Of a DNA stretch of 41,891 nt, positions 18,180 through 27,673 are shown in pieces. The stretch lies in the NCBI GenBank assembly GCA_947504275.1, contig CANNHA010000007.1, positions 1 to 41,891 on the forward strand. Reading direction: 5' to 3'. The DNA is from Flavobacteriales bacterium. GTDB lineage: Bacteria > Bacteroidota > Bacteroidia > Flavobacteriales_D > Sanyastnellaceae. Under the pieces are notes generated by a model. It was not told the origin of the DNA and searched no databases. It worked only from the letters and a program-made list of their open reading frames with translations. Made by a program: the position numbers and the translations under genes. Every line of letters begins with the position of its first letter. Position 1 is the first letter of the stretch.

Positions 18180-20573
18180 TTATTTCAATACATTGAATGA
18201 ACCTGTGTAATATTCCTTTTTAGGCCTATTCCATACAAACTCATAGTAATAAACACCTTCAGCAAGATCGGAGACTTTCCAATCATTTCTATAATCTCCA
18301 CTTTCATAAACTACCGTTCCCCAGCGATTGAAAACCTTGAGTGTTGAATTAGGATATTTCCATGTTGAATCATAGGGGTTGAATAAGCCGCAAATGTGAA
18401 AAGTCTCATTTCCTATTGGTTGGCCATCTTCAAACTCTTCAGCATATACCTCTGGGTTGCACAACAAACTGAAAGATTTAGCATCTCCTGCATATCCAGA
18501 AAGTAAATTGGGAAACTCAACTGTACAAGCCACCGGTAATACGGTATAATTGACGGATTCATAGTAACCACATTGCGGCTCTGTAACGCGGCACCAATAA
18601 GTCATAGGGAAAGCACTTCCAATAAAGTAGGAAGCAGAAGTCCAATCCACAGTGTTATCGGTAATTGAATCTGTTGCATCATAATACCACCATTTGTAGG
18701 AAACATTCTCACTGGTCCAGGCGGTCAAAGTCAAAGTATCAGTGGTGCACAATCCCAATATTAGTGAGTCGGGCAAAGTGATTGGTTTCATTGGTGGAAC
18801 CGGGATCTGCAAGTTCAATGTCGTGCTATCTGAAGTTCCGCAATAATCATTGATGATCACCTCATAGTTCCCGTTGGTTAAGTTAGCATCGCCAGGAGTG
18901 AAAGTGAAAACGGCGTTGGCACTATTCGTTACGACACTTTCATTGGCTGGATTTTTCCAAGTAAAAGAATAAGGGGCAGCACCTTGAGAAATGGCGTTTT
19001 CAACATTCACATTAACGGGAGATTGACAAAGTACAACATTGCTCAATGCATTGACATTGACGGGAACTGGATCTGTTACCTCAAAAGACAACGAGTCGGA
19101 TAGACCGCAAAAATCAGATACCATCAGCCAATATTCACCCGGTATAATACCCGGTGCTTGGTATTCAAAAAACGCGGTATCATTGTTCGATATAACATCC
19201 CCTAGAGGATTCTCCCACTGGTACAAGTATGGAGGAACGCCTGTATTTGGAGTAATGGCATTGGGTCCATAGCTCTCAGGAATCACAGCTTCACACAAAC
19301 CAATATCAGGGAGTGTACTCACGTTAATTGGACTGTAGTCAACAATAATCATTGTTGCCGTTGTGGTATCCATGTCTACGCCATTCAAAGTATCCAAAGG
19401 ATCGACATAAATAAAACCAATATCGATGGTTTCATACGTTGAGGTGATATTACCAAAAGTGATGGTGTTGGTTCCTTCTGCTATATCATCCACCATGGCA
19501 TTCAAGAACAAAGTATCATAAGTACCGGGATACACCACCAGTGTCGTATCACCATCGTAGGTATAATCTTCTCCCAATGTGGCAGATCCGCCAAAATAAA
19601 GTGTGATGGTATCGGGCTCCAATAAACATGGCGGTGGAGAGATTACAAAGAAACCATCATAACAACTCTCACCTTCCAAAATAGCGTTGGCAGGAAAACC
19701 AGTGATACCACCCTGACTTCCTGATATATTGACACTTACAGGTTGGATTAAGTTGTTTCCTACATTGAAGCTACCAGCTCTTAACGTAACAAAGGACTGC
19801 AAAGAACCATCCTGCGCATCTGCAATGGCTAGTTTGATATGGTAGGTTTCACCGCACAATAATGGGTAAGTAGCCAACAAAGGCACAGTGTAACCATTGC
19901 TACCAATATCGACATTCTGTGGATTATCAACATAATACTGACTGTAATCCTCATTGTTCAAGCTGGAAATGGTAATGGGCAAGGCTGGATCAGAACCGGG
20001 AATAATCGCAATGTTGGTGGAACCTCCTGGGTAACCCGGAGGTGCTGAATAATCACCGGTGATACCAGGACCTGCCAGGAAAAACGCAAATACATCATTG
20101 TACACCTGGTCTACGTAGGTCAAATATTCATCTGAACCAAAAATGTAATCAAAAGACAACGTGTTACCTGTGGCAATAAAATCAAATTCCAGAATGGCTT
20201 GGTCATTCACGTCTTGAATGGTCAAATTAAGACCAATCATTGGAAACACTGAATTGGCTACTTCTAATAAGTCAGGATTGTTGGCTACCCCGCCCGCAAT
20301 GGCCGGAACTGTCGCACCCAATTGCAATTCATTGACATGACCAGAGGTCAATGTAACTCCATCTTCAATCGCAAAAGCCGTTGGAGCTCCGCCACCAGAA
20401 AGGTAACCCAACTGACCTGGATCGCCTGTAAACTGAGCATTAAAATAAGTAACGTTTGGTCCAAGCAAATATTGAACAGCTTGATCCGCTGTAATTCCCG
20501 GGTTCAAAGTAATCTGTGCGCTGGAACAATAACCAACGAGCAAAAAGGCGACGAGAGTAAGAATTCTTTTCAT
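18180..20573 (-). CDS. Choice-of-anchor L domain protein with T9SS type B (gliding motility-associated) C-terminal domain
   Basis: 797 aa; signal peptide, TADQAVQYLLGPNVTYFNAQFTG...FDYIFGSDEYLTYVDQVYNDVFAFFLAGPGITG; C-term LKVFNRWGTVVYESGDYRNDWKVSDLAEGVYYYEFVWNRPKKEYYTGSFNVLK. Confidence 0.88.
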   Translation of the reverse strand: MKRILTLVAFLLVGYCSSAQITLNPGITADQAVQYLLGPNVTYFNAQFTGDPGQLGYLSGGGAPTAFAIEDGVTLTSGHVNELQLGATVPAIAGGVANNPDLLEVANSVFPMIGLNLTIQDVNDQAILEFDFIATGNTLSFDYIFGSDEYLTYVDQVYNDVFAFFLAGPGITGDYSAPPGYPGGSTNIAIIPGSDPALPITISSLNNEDYSQYYVDNPQNVDIGSNGYTVPLLATYPLLCGETYHIKLAIADAQDGSLQSFVTLRAGSFNVGNNLIQPVSVNISGSQGGITGFPANAILEGESCYDGFFVISPPPCLLEPDTITLYFGGSATLGEDYTYDGDTTLVVYPGTYDTLFLNAMVDDIAEGTNTITFGNITSTYETIDIGFIYVDPLDTLNGVDMDTTTATMIIVDYSPINVSTLPDIGLCEAVIPESYGPNAITPNTGVPPYLYQWENPLGDVISNNDTAFFEYQAPGIIPGEYWLMVSDFCGLSDSLSFEVTDPVPVNVNALSNVVLCQSPVNVNVENAISQGAAPYSFTWKNPANESVVTNSANAVFTFTPGDANLTNGNYEVIINDYCGTSDSTTLNLQIPVPPMKPITLPDSLILGLCTTDTLTLTAWTSENVSYKWWYYDATDSITDNTVDWTSASYFIGSAFPMTYWCRVTEPQCGYYESVNYTVLPVACTVEFPNLLSGYAGDAKSFSLLCNPEVYAEEFEDGQPIGNETFHICGLFNPYDSTWKYPNSTLKVFNRWGTVVYESGDYRNDWKVSDLAEGVYYYEFVWNRPKKEYYTGSFNVLK

Positions 20574-20667
20574 AAGTTTCTATTACCATGCTTAAGAGTC
20601 TAAATATACGCCAATCGATTTTGATTCAATAATTTATTTGAAAATACACATTCTAGTATCGACACAC

Positions 20668-23535
20668 TTAAGATTTTAGAAAACGAAAAACTCTTCTTCT
20701 ACTGTTTGATTTTAACTCCAAGAAATACACGCCACTGCTCCATTCACTTGAGTTTATTTTCAAATTTTCATTGGCAATTGTATCAAATATATTTAGTCCC
20801 AATGAATTATAAACAGATACTTCAAATCGGTCACAGCATAAAATAACTTCAATAAATTCCCCCTCAAACAGAACCTTAAATTCATTCATGGCGGTGCCTA
20901 ATTCTAACCATCCATTTGTCAAATCGATATTCAATGTATCTGACTCAATGCAACCATTTGGCAGAACACATTCTACATAAATGTAACCTGGTGAATTAGA
21001 CCACATAACTTGAATTACATTGGTACCTTGGCCAGACATTACATTCCCACCGGAGACCTCCCAATTATAACTGGCCCCGATGACTTGATTAATGCTGTAT
21101 GTGTATTCATTAAATGGTATAATGTCCATTTGACCTATTATCTGATCGATATTTGCTTCCGGTTCCCAAACAATTAGAGTTTCATCACTTTGGCAACCAA
21201 GTTCATCCACAATTTGAAAATGGTATTCACCACCAGACAGTTGAGATATGGTATCATAACCACAACACAGAAATGTACCATTTGAAATTAATAGTTCGCT
21301 GTTGACATCCTGCACGAAAAAATCAGAATTTGGTGCATATTCATCCCAACTAGCCAAAATCAGAGGAGTGGTTTCATCGAAACAATTCAAAGAATCCTGA
21401 TTCCATAGATAGTAATCAACCTTGGTTCGCACAATAATTGTATCCATTCCACTCCACGGCCCACCAGACCAACTCCCACACTGATCAACAAAACCAATAC
21501 CCACATTTTCGAATACACCATTCCAAATAATCTGATTGTTCAATGTATCAATATCGAACACGGGTGAATAATCATACCAATCAAACGGGCCTAATCCACC
21601 TTGAATTTGAGGCAAATATGCAGTGTATTGGCCGCAAAAATCAATATAATAAATCCCATTCTCGGCACCCACAATATGTGGAGCTTCATATGGCATAATA
21701 ACAATACTATCGTTCCAAGTAATTCCGCAAAAACTTTCAATCACAGTTGTAATTTCATGAAGGGAATCATTATCAGCAACATAATGCCATTCGTTACTCA
21801 CTAATTCTTCATATTCATCAATCCAATTTATTTGATAATAATTGGAATATATATCAGGATCGTTGGGACTCACAGAATTGACATCTATAGTAATAATTGG
21901 ATTAACACTTACATCTGGATTTATTGAATATGTTATACATCCCGAGATGTCAGTTGATACAAATTGTTGCGAAGTACTTAGAGTTCCAGGTAATGAAGAT
22001 CCTTCACCCCAACTAAAAAGAATAGGAGCGCTGATTGAGTTTCCATCGTAAATTGTAAATACATCACAACATGCTTCTATCGTTCCAGAAACCGAAATTT
22101 CCATCATACTTCCATCGTTGACATCAGGACAAAAAGTTTCTGTCCAAAAATAATTAGTCATATAAGGGATATTGTAATTATCTATACATTCTCCGCAAGA
22201 GGAAACTTCATTTGAATCTCCCCTATGAATATATACAGATAAATCTTGATTATCGCAAAAATGAGCTGTGTCAGTAATAAAAGAAAAATTTGTTTCACTG
22301 TCGTCTTCTTGAATCCATACACGTTGGGTAATAGAATCAATCTGATTGGACAATTCCAAAAAAGATATGTATGTTACATCGACATATTCGCCGCGCAGAC
22401 CAGGATATCCAGGAATTGAAGATCCATTTTCAAATATTCCATCATTCACGGCATGAATTGTGTGATAAATAGTATCACCTGGATTTATTGTTATCGTGCT
22501 TGGAAGATTTGAAAAAAAGTCAACACCTTCTTGCGCGCTTTGATTACTGTATTGAATATGTATCGTATCTTGTCCATTCGAACAAATGTAAGGAGTAAGC
22601 ATAACCTTGAAAGTTCTGCAATCCAAATTATCATTTCCTTCAAAAATAGTGTTTTCGGGCAAATTGAAACTTGTAGGACTCAATGAGCTATTTATCGAGA
22701 CAGCCTGCCCACCGATTCCAGTATTCAAACTACCAGCCTCCAAACAAACAAACGATTGCAAGCTTTGATCACCGCAGTCGGCAATGGCCAATCGAATATG
22801 ATAGGTAGATCCGCATTGCAAAGGGTGCTCTGCCAACATTGAGGCCGTATATCCGTTGGAATTGATGTCAATGTTGATCTGGTTGTCTATGTAATAGGTT
22901 GGATTTAAAACGTTATTTAAGGAACTGACGGTAATAGGAAGAGGTGGATTGGAATAGGGTACTGATGCAATGTTCACTGCACCCCCGGGGAATCCTGAAG
23001 GTGAAGCATACGGTCCTGTAATACCGGGCCCGGACAAGAAAAATGCAAACACATCGTTGTACTGCGTATTCACAAAAGTCAAATATTCATCTGAACCAAA
23101 AATGTAATTAAAGTTCAAAGCATTCCCTGTTGCAACAAAGTCAAACTCCAACATGGCCACATTGTGCACACTGGTGATGGTAAAAGTCTGACCAATCATT
23201 GGAGGCACCGATTGTGCCACTGCCAACAAATCATCTTGAATGTTCAAATCCGGAATAATAGGATCAACCACTCCATCCGGACTTAAAGTCACCGCATCAT
23301 CAGTGCAAATTATAACACCTTCAGGAATGGTAAAATTAGAAGGTGACCCCAACCATGTCAATCGACCCAACTGTATAGTATTTCCCGTAAACTGTGCGTT
23401 AAAGTACGCAACATTCGAACCCAAAAGGTATTGAACTGCTTGATCCGCGGTAAGATCATTGGTGACATTAATTTGTCCAATGGCACTGGTAATCATAAAG
23501 GACAATCCGAGTAGTAAATTCCTAGATAACTTCAT
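20668..23535 (-). CDS. Choice-of-anchor L domain protein with CUB-like segment and T9SS type A sorting domain
   Basis: 955 aa; N-term paralogous to the 18180-20573 product (TADQAVQYLLGSNVAYFNAQFTG...NYIFGSDEYLTFVNTQYNDVFAFFLSGPGITG); C-term VSVYNSLGLNIFDTIANENLKINSSEWSSGVYFLELKSNSRRRVFRFLKS. Confidence 0.86.
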   Translation of the reverse strand: MKLSRNLLLGLSFMITSAIGQINVTNDLTADQAVQYLLGSNVAYFNAQFTGNTIQLGRLTWLGSPSNFTIPEGVIICTDDAVTLSPDGVVDPIIPDLNIQDDLLAVAQSVPPMIGQTFTITSVHNVAMLEFDFVATGNALNFNYIFGSDEYLTFVNTQYNDVFAFFLSGPGITGPYASPSGFPGGAVNIASVPYSNPPLPITVSSLNNVLNPTYYIDNQINIDINSNGYTASMLAEHPLQCGSTYHIRLAIADCGDQSLQSFVCLEAGSLNTGIGGQAVSINSSLSPTSFNLPENTIFEGNDNLDCRTFKVMLTPYICSNGQDTIHIQYSNQSAQEGVDFFSNLPSTITINPGDTIYHTIHAVNDGIFENGSSIPGYPGLRGEYVDVTYISFLELSNQIDSITQRVWIQEDDSETNFSFITDTAHFCDNQDLSVYIHRGDSNEVSSCGECIDNYNIPYMTNYFWTETFCPDVNDGSMMEISVSGTIEACCDVFTIYDGNSISAPILFSWGEGSSLPGTLSTSQQFVSTDISGCITYSINPDVSVNPIITIDVNSVSPNDPDIYSNYYQINWIDEYEELVSNEWHYVADNDSLHEITTVIESFCGITWNDSIVIMPYEAPHIVGAENGIYYIDFCGQYTAYLPQIQGGLGPFDWYDYSPVFDIDTLNNQIIWNGVFENVGIGFVDQCGSWSGGPWSGMDTIIVRTKVDYYLWNQDSLNCFDETTPLILASWDEYAPNSDFFVQDVNSELLISNGTFLCCGYDTISQLSGGEYHFQIVDELGCQSDETLIVWEPEANIDQIIGQMDIIPFNEYTYSINQVIGASYNWEVSGGNVMSGQGTNVIQVMWSNSPGYIYVECVLPNGCIESDTLNIDLTNGWLELGTAMNEFKVLFEGEFIEVILCCDRFEVSVYNSLGLNIFDTIANENLKINSSEWSSGVYFLELKSNSRRRVFRFLKS

Positions 23536-23670
23536 ATTGCTTCATTTAAATCTGATTGTCAAAACCTGCCTTTGCTAACACCGAGATTTTATCCAAACTA
23601 ATGATTTCGATTTTATTTTTTTTACTGTTTATTACATTGTAAATATATTCCAAAATCTAAATTGTTACCT

Positions 23671-23678
23671 TAAATTTG
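23671..23678 (+). promoter_or_regulatory. Putative -7 element TAAATTTG of the ABC ATPase gene
   Basis: Exact TAnnTTTG 3 nt upstream of ATG 23682. Confidence 0.45.
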
Positions 23679-23681
23679 TTT

Positions 23682-24380
23682 ATGTCAAATTTGATAAAAA
23701 TAGAAGGTCTAACCAAAAGCTACACCATCGGTGAAGAGACGGTAAACGCCCTTAATGGCGTGGATTTAGAAATACTAAAAAATGAATATGTTGCACTCAT
23801 GGGACCTTCAGGGTCAGGGAAATCAACCTTGATGAACATTTTAGGTTGCCTCGATCGTCCCACCTCTGGGGATTATTTTCTGAATGGTCCCAATGTATCA
23901 ACTTTGACAGACAATGAACTGGCAGAAATACGCAACAAAGAAATTGGCTTTGTTTTTCAAACCTTTAATCTTTTGCCTAAATATACTGCGCTTGAAAATG
24001 TGGCCCTTCCGCTGGTGTATGCGGGATGGACTGAAGAAAAAAGATTAAAACGTGCCAAGCAAGTTTTAGAACAAGTTGGTCTTGCCGATAGAATGTTGCA
24101 CAAACCCAATGAACTCTCTGGAGGACAACGTCAGCGCGTTGCGGTGGCCCGAGCATTGGTCAATAAGCCCTCCATTATATTGGCCGATGAACCAACTGGT
24201 AACTTGGATACTAAAACTTCCCATGAAATCATGCGCCTTTTTCAAGACATACATGACTTGGGTAACACTGTAATTTTGGTCACCCATGAAGAGGATATTG
24301 CTTCACATGCAAACCGCATCATCCGGATGCGAGATGGAAAAATTGAAACCAAAAAATTGAATACCCCTGTTCATTTATAA
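23682..24380 (+). CDS. ABC transporter ATP-binding protein (LolD/MacB-like)
   Basis: [93 protein letters not shown]. Start moved from the track's TTG 23676 to ATG 23682. Confidence 0.94.
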   Translation: MSNLIKIEGLTKSYTIGEETVNALNGVDLEILKNEYVALMGPSGSGKSTLMNILGCLDRPTSGDYFLNGPNVSTLTDNELAEIRNKEIGFVFQTFNLLPKYTALENVALPLVYAGWTEEKRLKRAKQVLEQVGLADRMLHKPNELSGGQRQRVAVARALVNKPSIILADEPTGNLDTKTSHEIMRLFQDIHDLGNTVILVTHEEDIASHANRIIRMRDGKIETKKLNTPVHL

Positions 24381-24385
24381 TTGAT

Positions 24386-24393
24386 TAAATTTG
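24386..24393 (+). promoter_or_regulatory. Putative -7 element TAAATTTG of asnS
   Basis: Exact TAnnTTTG 16 nt upstream of ATG 24410. Confidence 0.45.
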
Positions 24394-24409
24394 TGCCTCA
24401 TTGAAGAAT

Positions 24410-25840
24410 ATGAAGCGCACAGAAATCATCCACATTTTAGATCAAGCCGAAATTGGCAAAGAAGTCAACATTAAAGGCTGGGTAAAGACCTTTAGAAATG
24501 ATCAATTCTTGACCATCAATGATGGTTCAACTTTGCGCAATATTCAGGTTGTACTTAACCCTGAACAAACGCCAGAAGATTTAAGAAAACGATTGTATAC
24601 TGGAACTTCTGTTTCTGTTATTGGTGTAGTGCAAGAAAGTCTTGGCAAAGGACAAAACGTGGAGGTGATTGGTCAATCCCTTACCATTCTTGGTGATTGT
24701 GATCCCAATGAGTTTCCTATTCAAATGAAAAAACACAGTTTGGAGTTTCTCAGGGAAAAGGCGCATTTGCGTTTTAGAACTTCAACATTTAGCGCGGTTT
24801 TTAGGGTGCGTCATCACCTTGCATTTGCAGTAAATAAATTCTTCAATGATCGCGGTTTTTATTACCTGCATACTCCCATTATTACCGGAAGCGATGCAGA
24901 GGGTGCAGGTGAAATGTTCAAGGTAACTACCCTAGATCTTAATCAGATTCCCAAAGACGAAAATGGACATGTAGACCACAGCCAGGATTTTTTTGGCAAA
25001 TCTGCTAACCTCACTGTCTCTGGACAGTTGGAAGCTGAGTTAGCCGCATTGGCTTTGGGAAAAGTGTACACCTTTGGGCCTACTTTTCGCGCAGAAAACT
25101 CCAATACTTCCCGCCATTTGGCTGAGTTTTGGATGATTGAACCAGAAGTAGCATTTAATGATATATATGACAACATGGACTTGGCTGAGGCCTTTTTGAA
25201 ATTCTGTCTCAACCATGTTTTGGAAAATGCCTTGGAAGATCTAACATTTTTGCAAGAAAGAGAACAACAAGAAGACAAAGCCAAACCACAAGAGGAAAGA
25301 CAAACCATTCCTTTGGTGGAAAGATTGAAATTTGTTGTTGATAGTCCTTTCGAACGCATCACTTATACAGAAGCCATTGACATTTTAATGAACTCCAATC
25401 ACTACAAAAAGAAAAAATTCAAATATGATGTCAGTTGGGGGATTGACTTGCAAAGTGAGCATGAGCGTTATTTGGTAGAAAAACATTTCCAAAAGCCTGT
25501 TATCATTACTGGATATCCAGCAGCGATTAAGGCGTTCTATATGCGTCTCAATGAAGACGGTAAAACAGTGGCTGCTATGGACATGTTGGTCCCTGGCATT
25601 GGTGAGATCATTGGCGGTTCACAGCGGGAAGAGCGTTACGATGTCTTGCTCGAAAAGTGCAAACAATTCAACATCCCTGAGGAGCACATTTGGTGGTATT
25701 TAGAAACGCGCAAGTTTGGCACATGTACCCATGCTGGATTTGGATTAGGCTTTGAACGCATGGTGATGTATGCTACTGGAATGAGTAACATCAGAGATGT
25801 TATTCCTTTCCCAAGAACGCCGCTCAACGCTGAGTTCTGA
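24410..25840 (+). CDS. asnS: Asparagine-tRNA ligase
   Basis: MKRTEIIHILDQAEIGKEVNIKGWVKTFRNDQFLTINDGS; class II motifs TFRAENSNTSRHLAEFWMIEPE, GFGLGFERMVMYATGMSNIRDVIPFPRTP. Confidence 0.96.
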   Translation: MKRTEIIHILDQAEIGKEVNIKGWVKTFRNDQFLTINDGSTLRNIQVVLNPEQTPEDLRKRLYTGTSVSVIGVVQESLGKGQNVEVIGQSLTILGDCDPNEFPIQMKKHSLEFLREKAHLRFRTSTFSAVFRVRHHLAFAVNKFFNDRGFYYLHTPIITGSDAEGAGEMFKVTTLDLNQIPKDENGHVDHSQDFFGKSANLTVSGQLEAELAALALGKVYTFGPTFRAENSNTSRHLAEFWMIEPEVAFNDIYDNMDLAEAFLKFCLNHVLENALEDLTFLQEREQQEDKAKPQEERQTIPLVERLKFVVDSPFERITYTEAIDILMNSNHYKKKKFKYDVSWGIDLQSEHERYLVEKHFQKPVIITGYPAAIKAFYMRLNEDGKTVAAMDMLVPGIGEIIGGSQREERYDVLLEKCKQFNIPEEHIWWYLETRKFGTCTHAGFGLGFERMVMYATGMSNIRDVIPFPRTPLNAEF

Positions 25841-27158
25841 TCGAATCAAATCGATAAGGTTGTAATTGGTAGTGTTGGAAAAATTCTTCTTCATTTTTGG
25901 ATAGAATATCTGACAACATTTTGTCAAAATTCTCTTCTGATCTGCAAACGATATTGTCCAAAGTAGAGCCTGAGAAAAATTCCATTTCAGCTCCCAATGG
26001 AGCAAACATGGCCTTGTATCCGCAATAGAGTCTTTCAATGTTTGCGCTTGAAATGGCTGTTACAGTGACATCTACTTCAGAGAAACATTGATAAGATTTC
26101 AGTCCTTTGTCATAAAAAACAACTTTCAAACCAGCGAAATAATCATTGTAGTAAGCTATAGCTTCTTGTTTCAACTCAGGTCGATGGCATTCCATAGGGT
26201 GCGGAAGAATGACCAAAGTATATGATGAATGAGATTTCAGGAAACTGCGCAGCGCATTCATGCAACGTTCTTCATAGTCAAAATCACGGTTGTTGTTTTG
26301 GGCATGAACCGCTCTCTTCTTTCTCAACCAAGCGCCACGAGACAAGAAGCCAATAGCCATTTTGTCTGTGCTTTTATCTCCTTTTACAAAGGGGGTTAAT
26401 TTCGAAAACTCAATAAAAGGCCATTGTTCTAAATGACCACAAAGCCATTGATGTTGGTATTTGTCATACTCTGTATTTTGAAAATCTGCTGTTATTATAA
26501 AAGTATCTGTTACAACTTGCTGATAGAAATTTCGGATGGGGTTCGCAGATGGAATGGTAATCAAGTGCACATTCATTGACCGGGCTAATAAACCCGTGAA
26601 GCATGAGTCATTTTCATAACCGCCAAAGAAATAGAGCTTCTGAACACCCCAGCGGAAACAAACATTGAACAAAAGAACATTCTCAACCCATTGCAATAAC
26701 ATTAATCCCAATCGTGATCTATGTTGAGCAAAAAGAGAGGAGATAAACAGTACCAGAGCCATTAAACTCACTAACAAAAACAACAAAAGTTTACTCAATA
26801 ATCCCAGCCCATTTGGTGTATTGTCACGATAAATCAGAAACTTCAAATCCCTTCCTGTAACTGCTTTTAAATAATTGGAAAACTGAGCTTCTTGCGAAGA
26901 TGTTTGGCAATAAATCATTTCTGTTTGATGAACAATTGGTAGATTTCTATTGTCAACAATTTTCCTGACAGCCCTTACCCAGTAGCGCGGCACAGCCAAT
27001 ATGTCGGTTTTTGACTTTTGACCCGTAGTTCTAAATGTATGACCTTGCATCCATTTCTTCCACGTCCAACCCAAGGAATTATTGACTTTAAAGACACCAA
27101 AAAAAAAGACTTTTACAAATATCCAAATGGCTTTTAGGATAATGATCAATGCATTCAT
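25824..27158 (-). CDS. Hypothetical protein, possible GT-B-type glycosyltransferase linked to NeuB/KdsC-like genes
   Basis: 444 aa; N-terminal hydrophobic segment plus a TM-like segment (LLSKLLLFLLVSLMALVLFISSLFA). FFGGYENDSCFTGLLARSMNVHLITIPSAN and VDVTVTAISSANIERLYCGYKAMFAPLGAEMEFF resemble nucleotide-sugar-binding GT-B patterns; ATGA overlap with the upstream gene. Confidence 0.45.
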   Translation of the reverse strand: MNALIIILKAIWIFVKVFFFGVFKVNNSLGWTWKKWMQGHTFRTTGQKSKTDILAVPRYWVRAVRKIVDNRNLPIVHQTEMIYCQTSSQEAQFSNYLKAVTGRDLKFLIYRDNTPNGLGLLSKLLLFLLVSLMALVLFISSLFAQHRSRLGLMLLQWVENVLLFNVCFRWGVQKLYFFGGYENDSCFTGLLARSMNVHLITIPSANPIRNFYQQVVTDTFIITADFQNTEYDKYQHQWLCGHLEQWPFIEFSKLTPFVKGDKSTDKMAIGFLSRGAWLRKKRAVHAQNNNRDFDYEERCMNALRSFLKSHSSYTLVILPHPMECHRPELKQEAIAYYNDYFAGLKVVFYDKGLKSYQCFSEVDVTVTAISSANIERLYCGYKAMFAPLGAEMEFFSGSTLDNIVCRSEENFDKMLSDILSKNEEEFFQHYQLQPYRFDSIRTQR

Positions 27159-27673
27159 TTATTAGTCCAATGTTTGATTACCTCCTCCCAAGTCCCGGAG
27201 TCCATCAACAATTCTTCAACAAAATCTCTAAAGGCTCCTTCGCCGCCTTTTTTAATAGATACTTTTTTAACCAGGGATTGAATGTAAGTAGGTGCATCGG
27301 CTGGACAACCTGAAAAACCTACCAATTTCAGAAGTGGAATATCCAACAAATCATCGCCAATAAAAGCAGCCTCATTCCATTGAATATTGTGGGCATCACA
27401 AAATGACTTGGCAACGGCTACTTTATCTTTTACTCCATGGTAGACGAAATTCAATTTGAGTTTCTCTGCTCTCCTGCGCATGATATCCGTGTCCTCTCCA
27501 GTAATAACCACCACTGGAATGTCCAATTGTCTTAAAAACAAAATGGCCGCAGAGTCTCTGGTATTGAATTTCTTCCACTCGTTGCCCGTTTGATCATAGT
27601 ACATACCGCCATCTGTCCAAACACCATCAATGTCTGTAAAAACAACTTTAGGCAAGAGAGGGTTCTGTTTCAT
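27155..27673 (-). CDS. KdsC-like HAD family phosphatase (3-deoxy-D-manno-octulosonate/acylneuraminate 9-phosphate phosphatase type)
   Basis: 172 aa; VVFTDIDGVWTDGGMYYDQTGNEWKKFNTRDSAAILFLRQLDIPVVVITGEDTDIMRRRAEKL...FIGDDLLDIPLLKLVGFSGCPADA. Confidence 0.85.
   Translation of the reverse strand: MKQNPLLPKVVFTDIDGVWTDGGMYYDQTGNEWKKFNTRDSAAILFLRQLDIPVVVITGEDTDIMRRRAEKLKLNFVYHGVKDKVAVAKSFCDAHNIQWNEAAFIGDDLLDIPLLKLVGFSGCPADAPTYIQSLVKKVSIKKGGEGAFRDFVEELLMDSGTWEEVIKHWTNK

Noticed and set aside
24943-25362. 139-aa minus strand ORF
   Set aside because: Antisense to asnS conserved region; shadow ORF.
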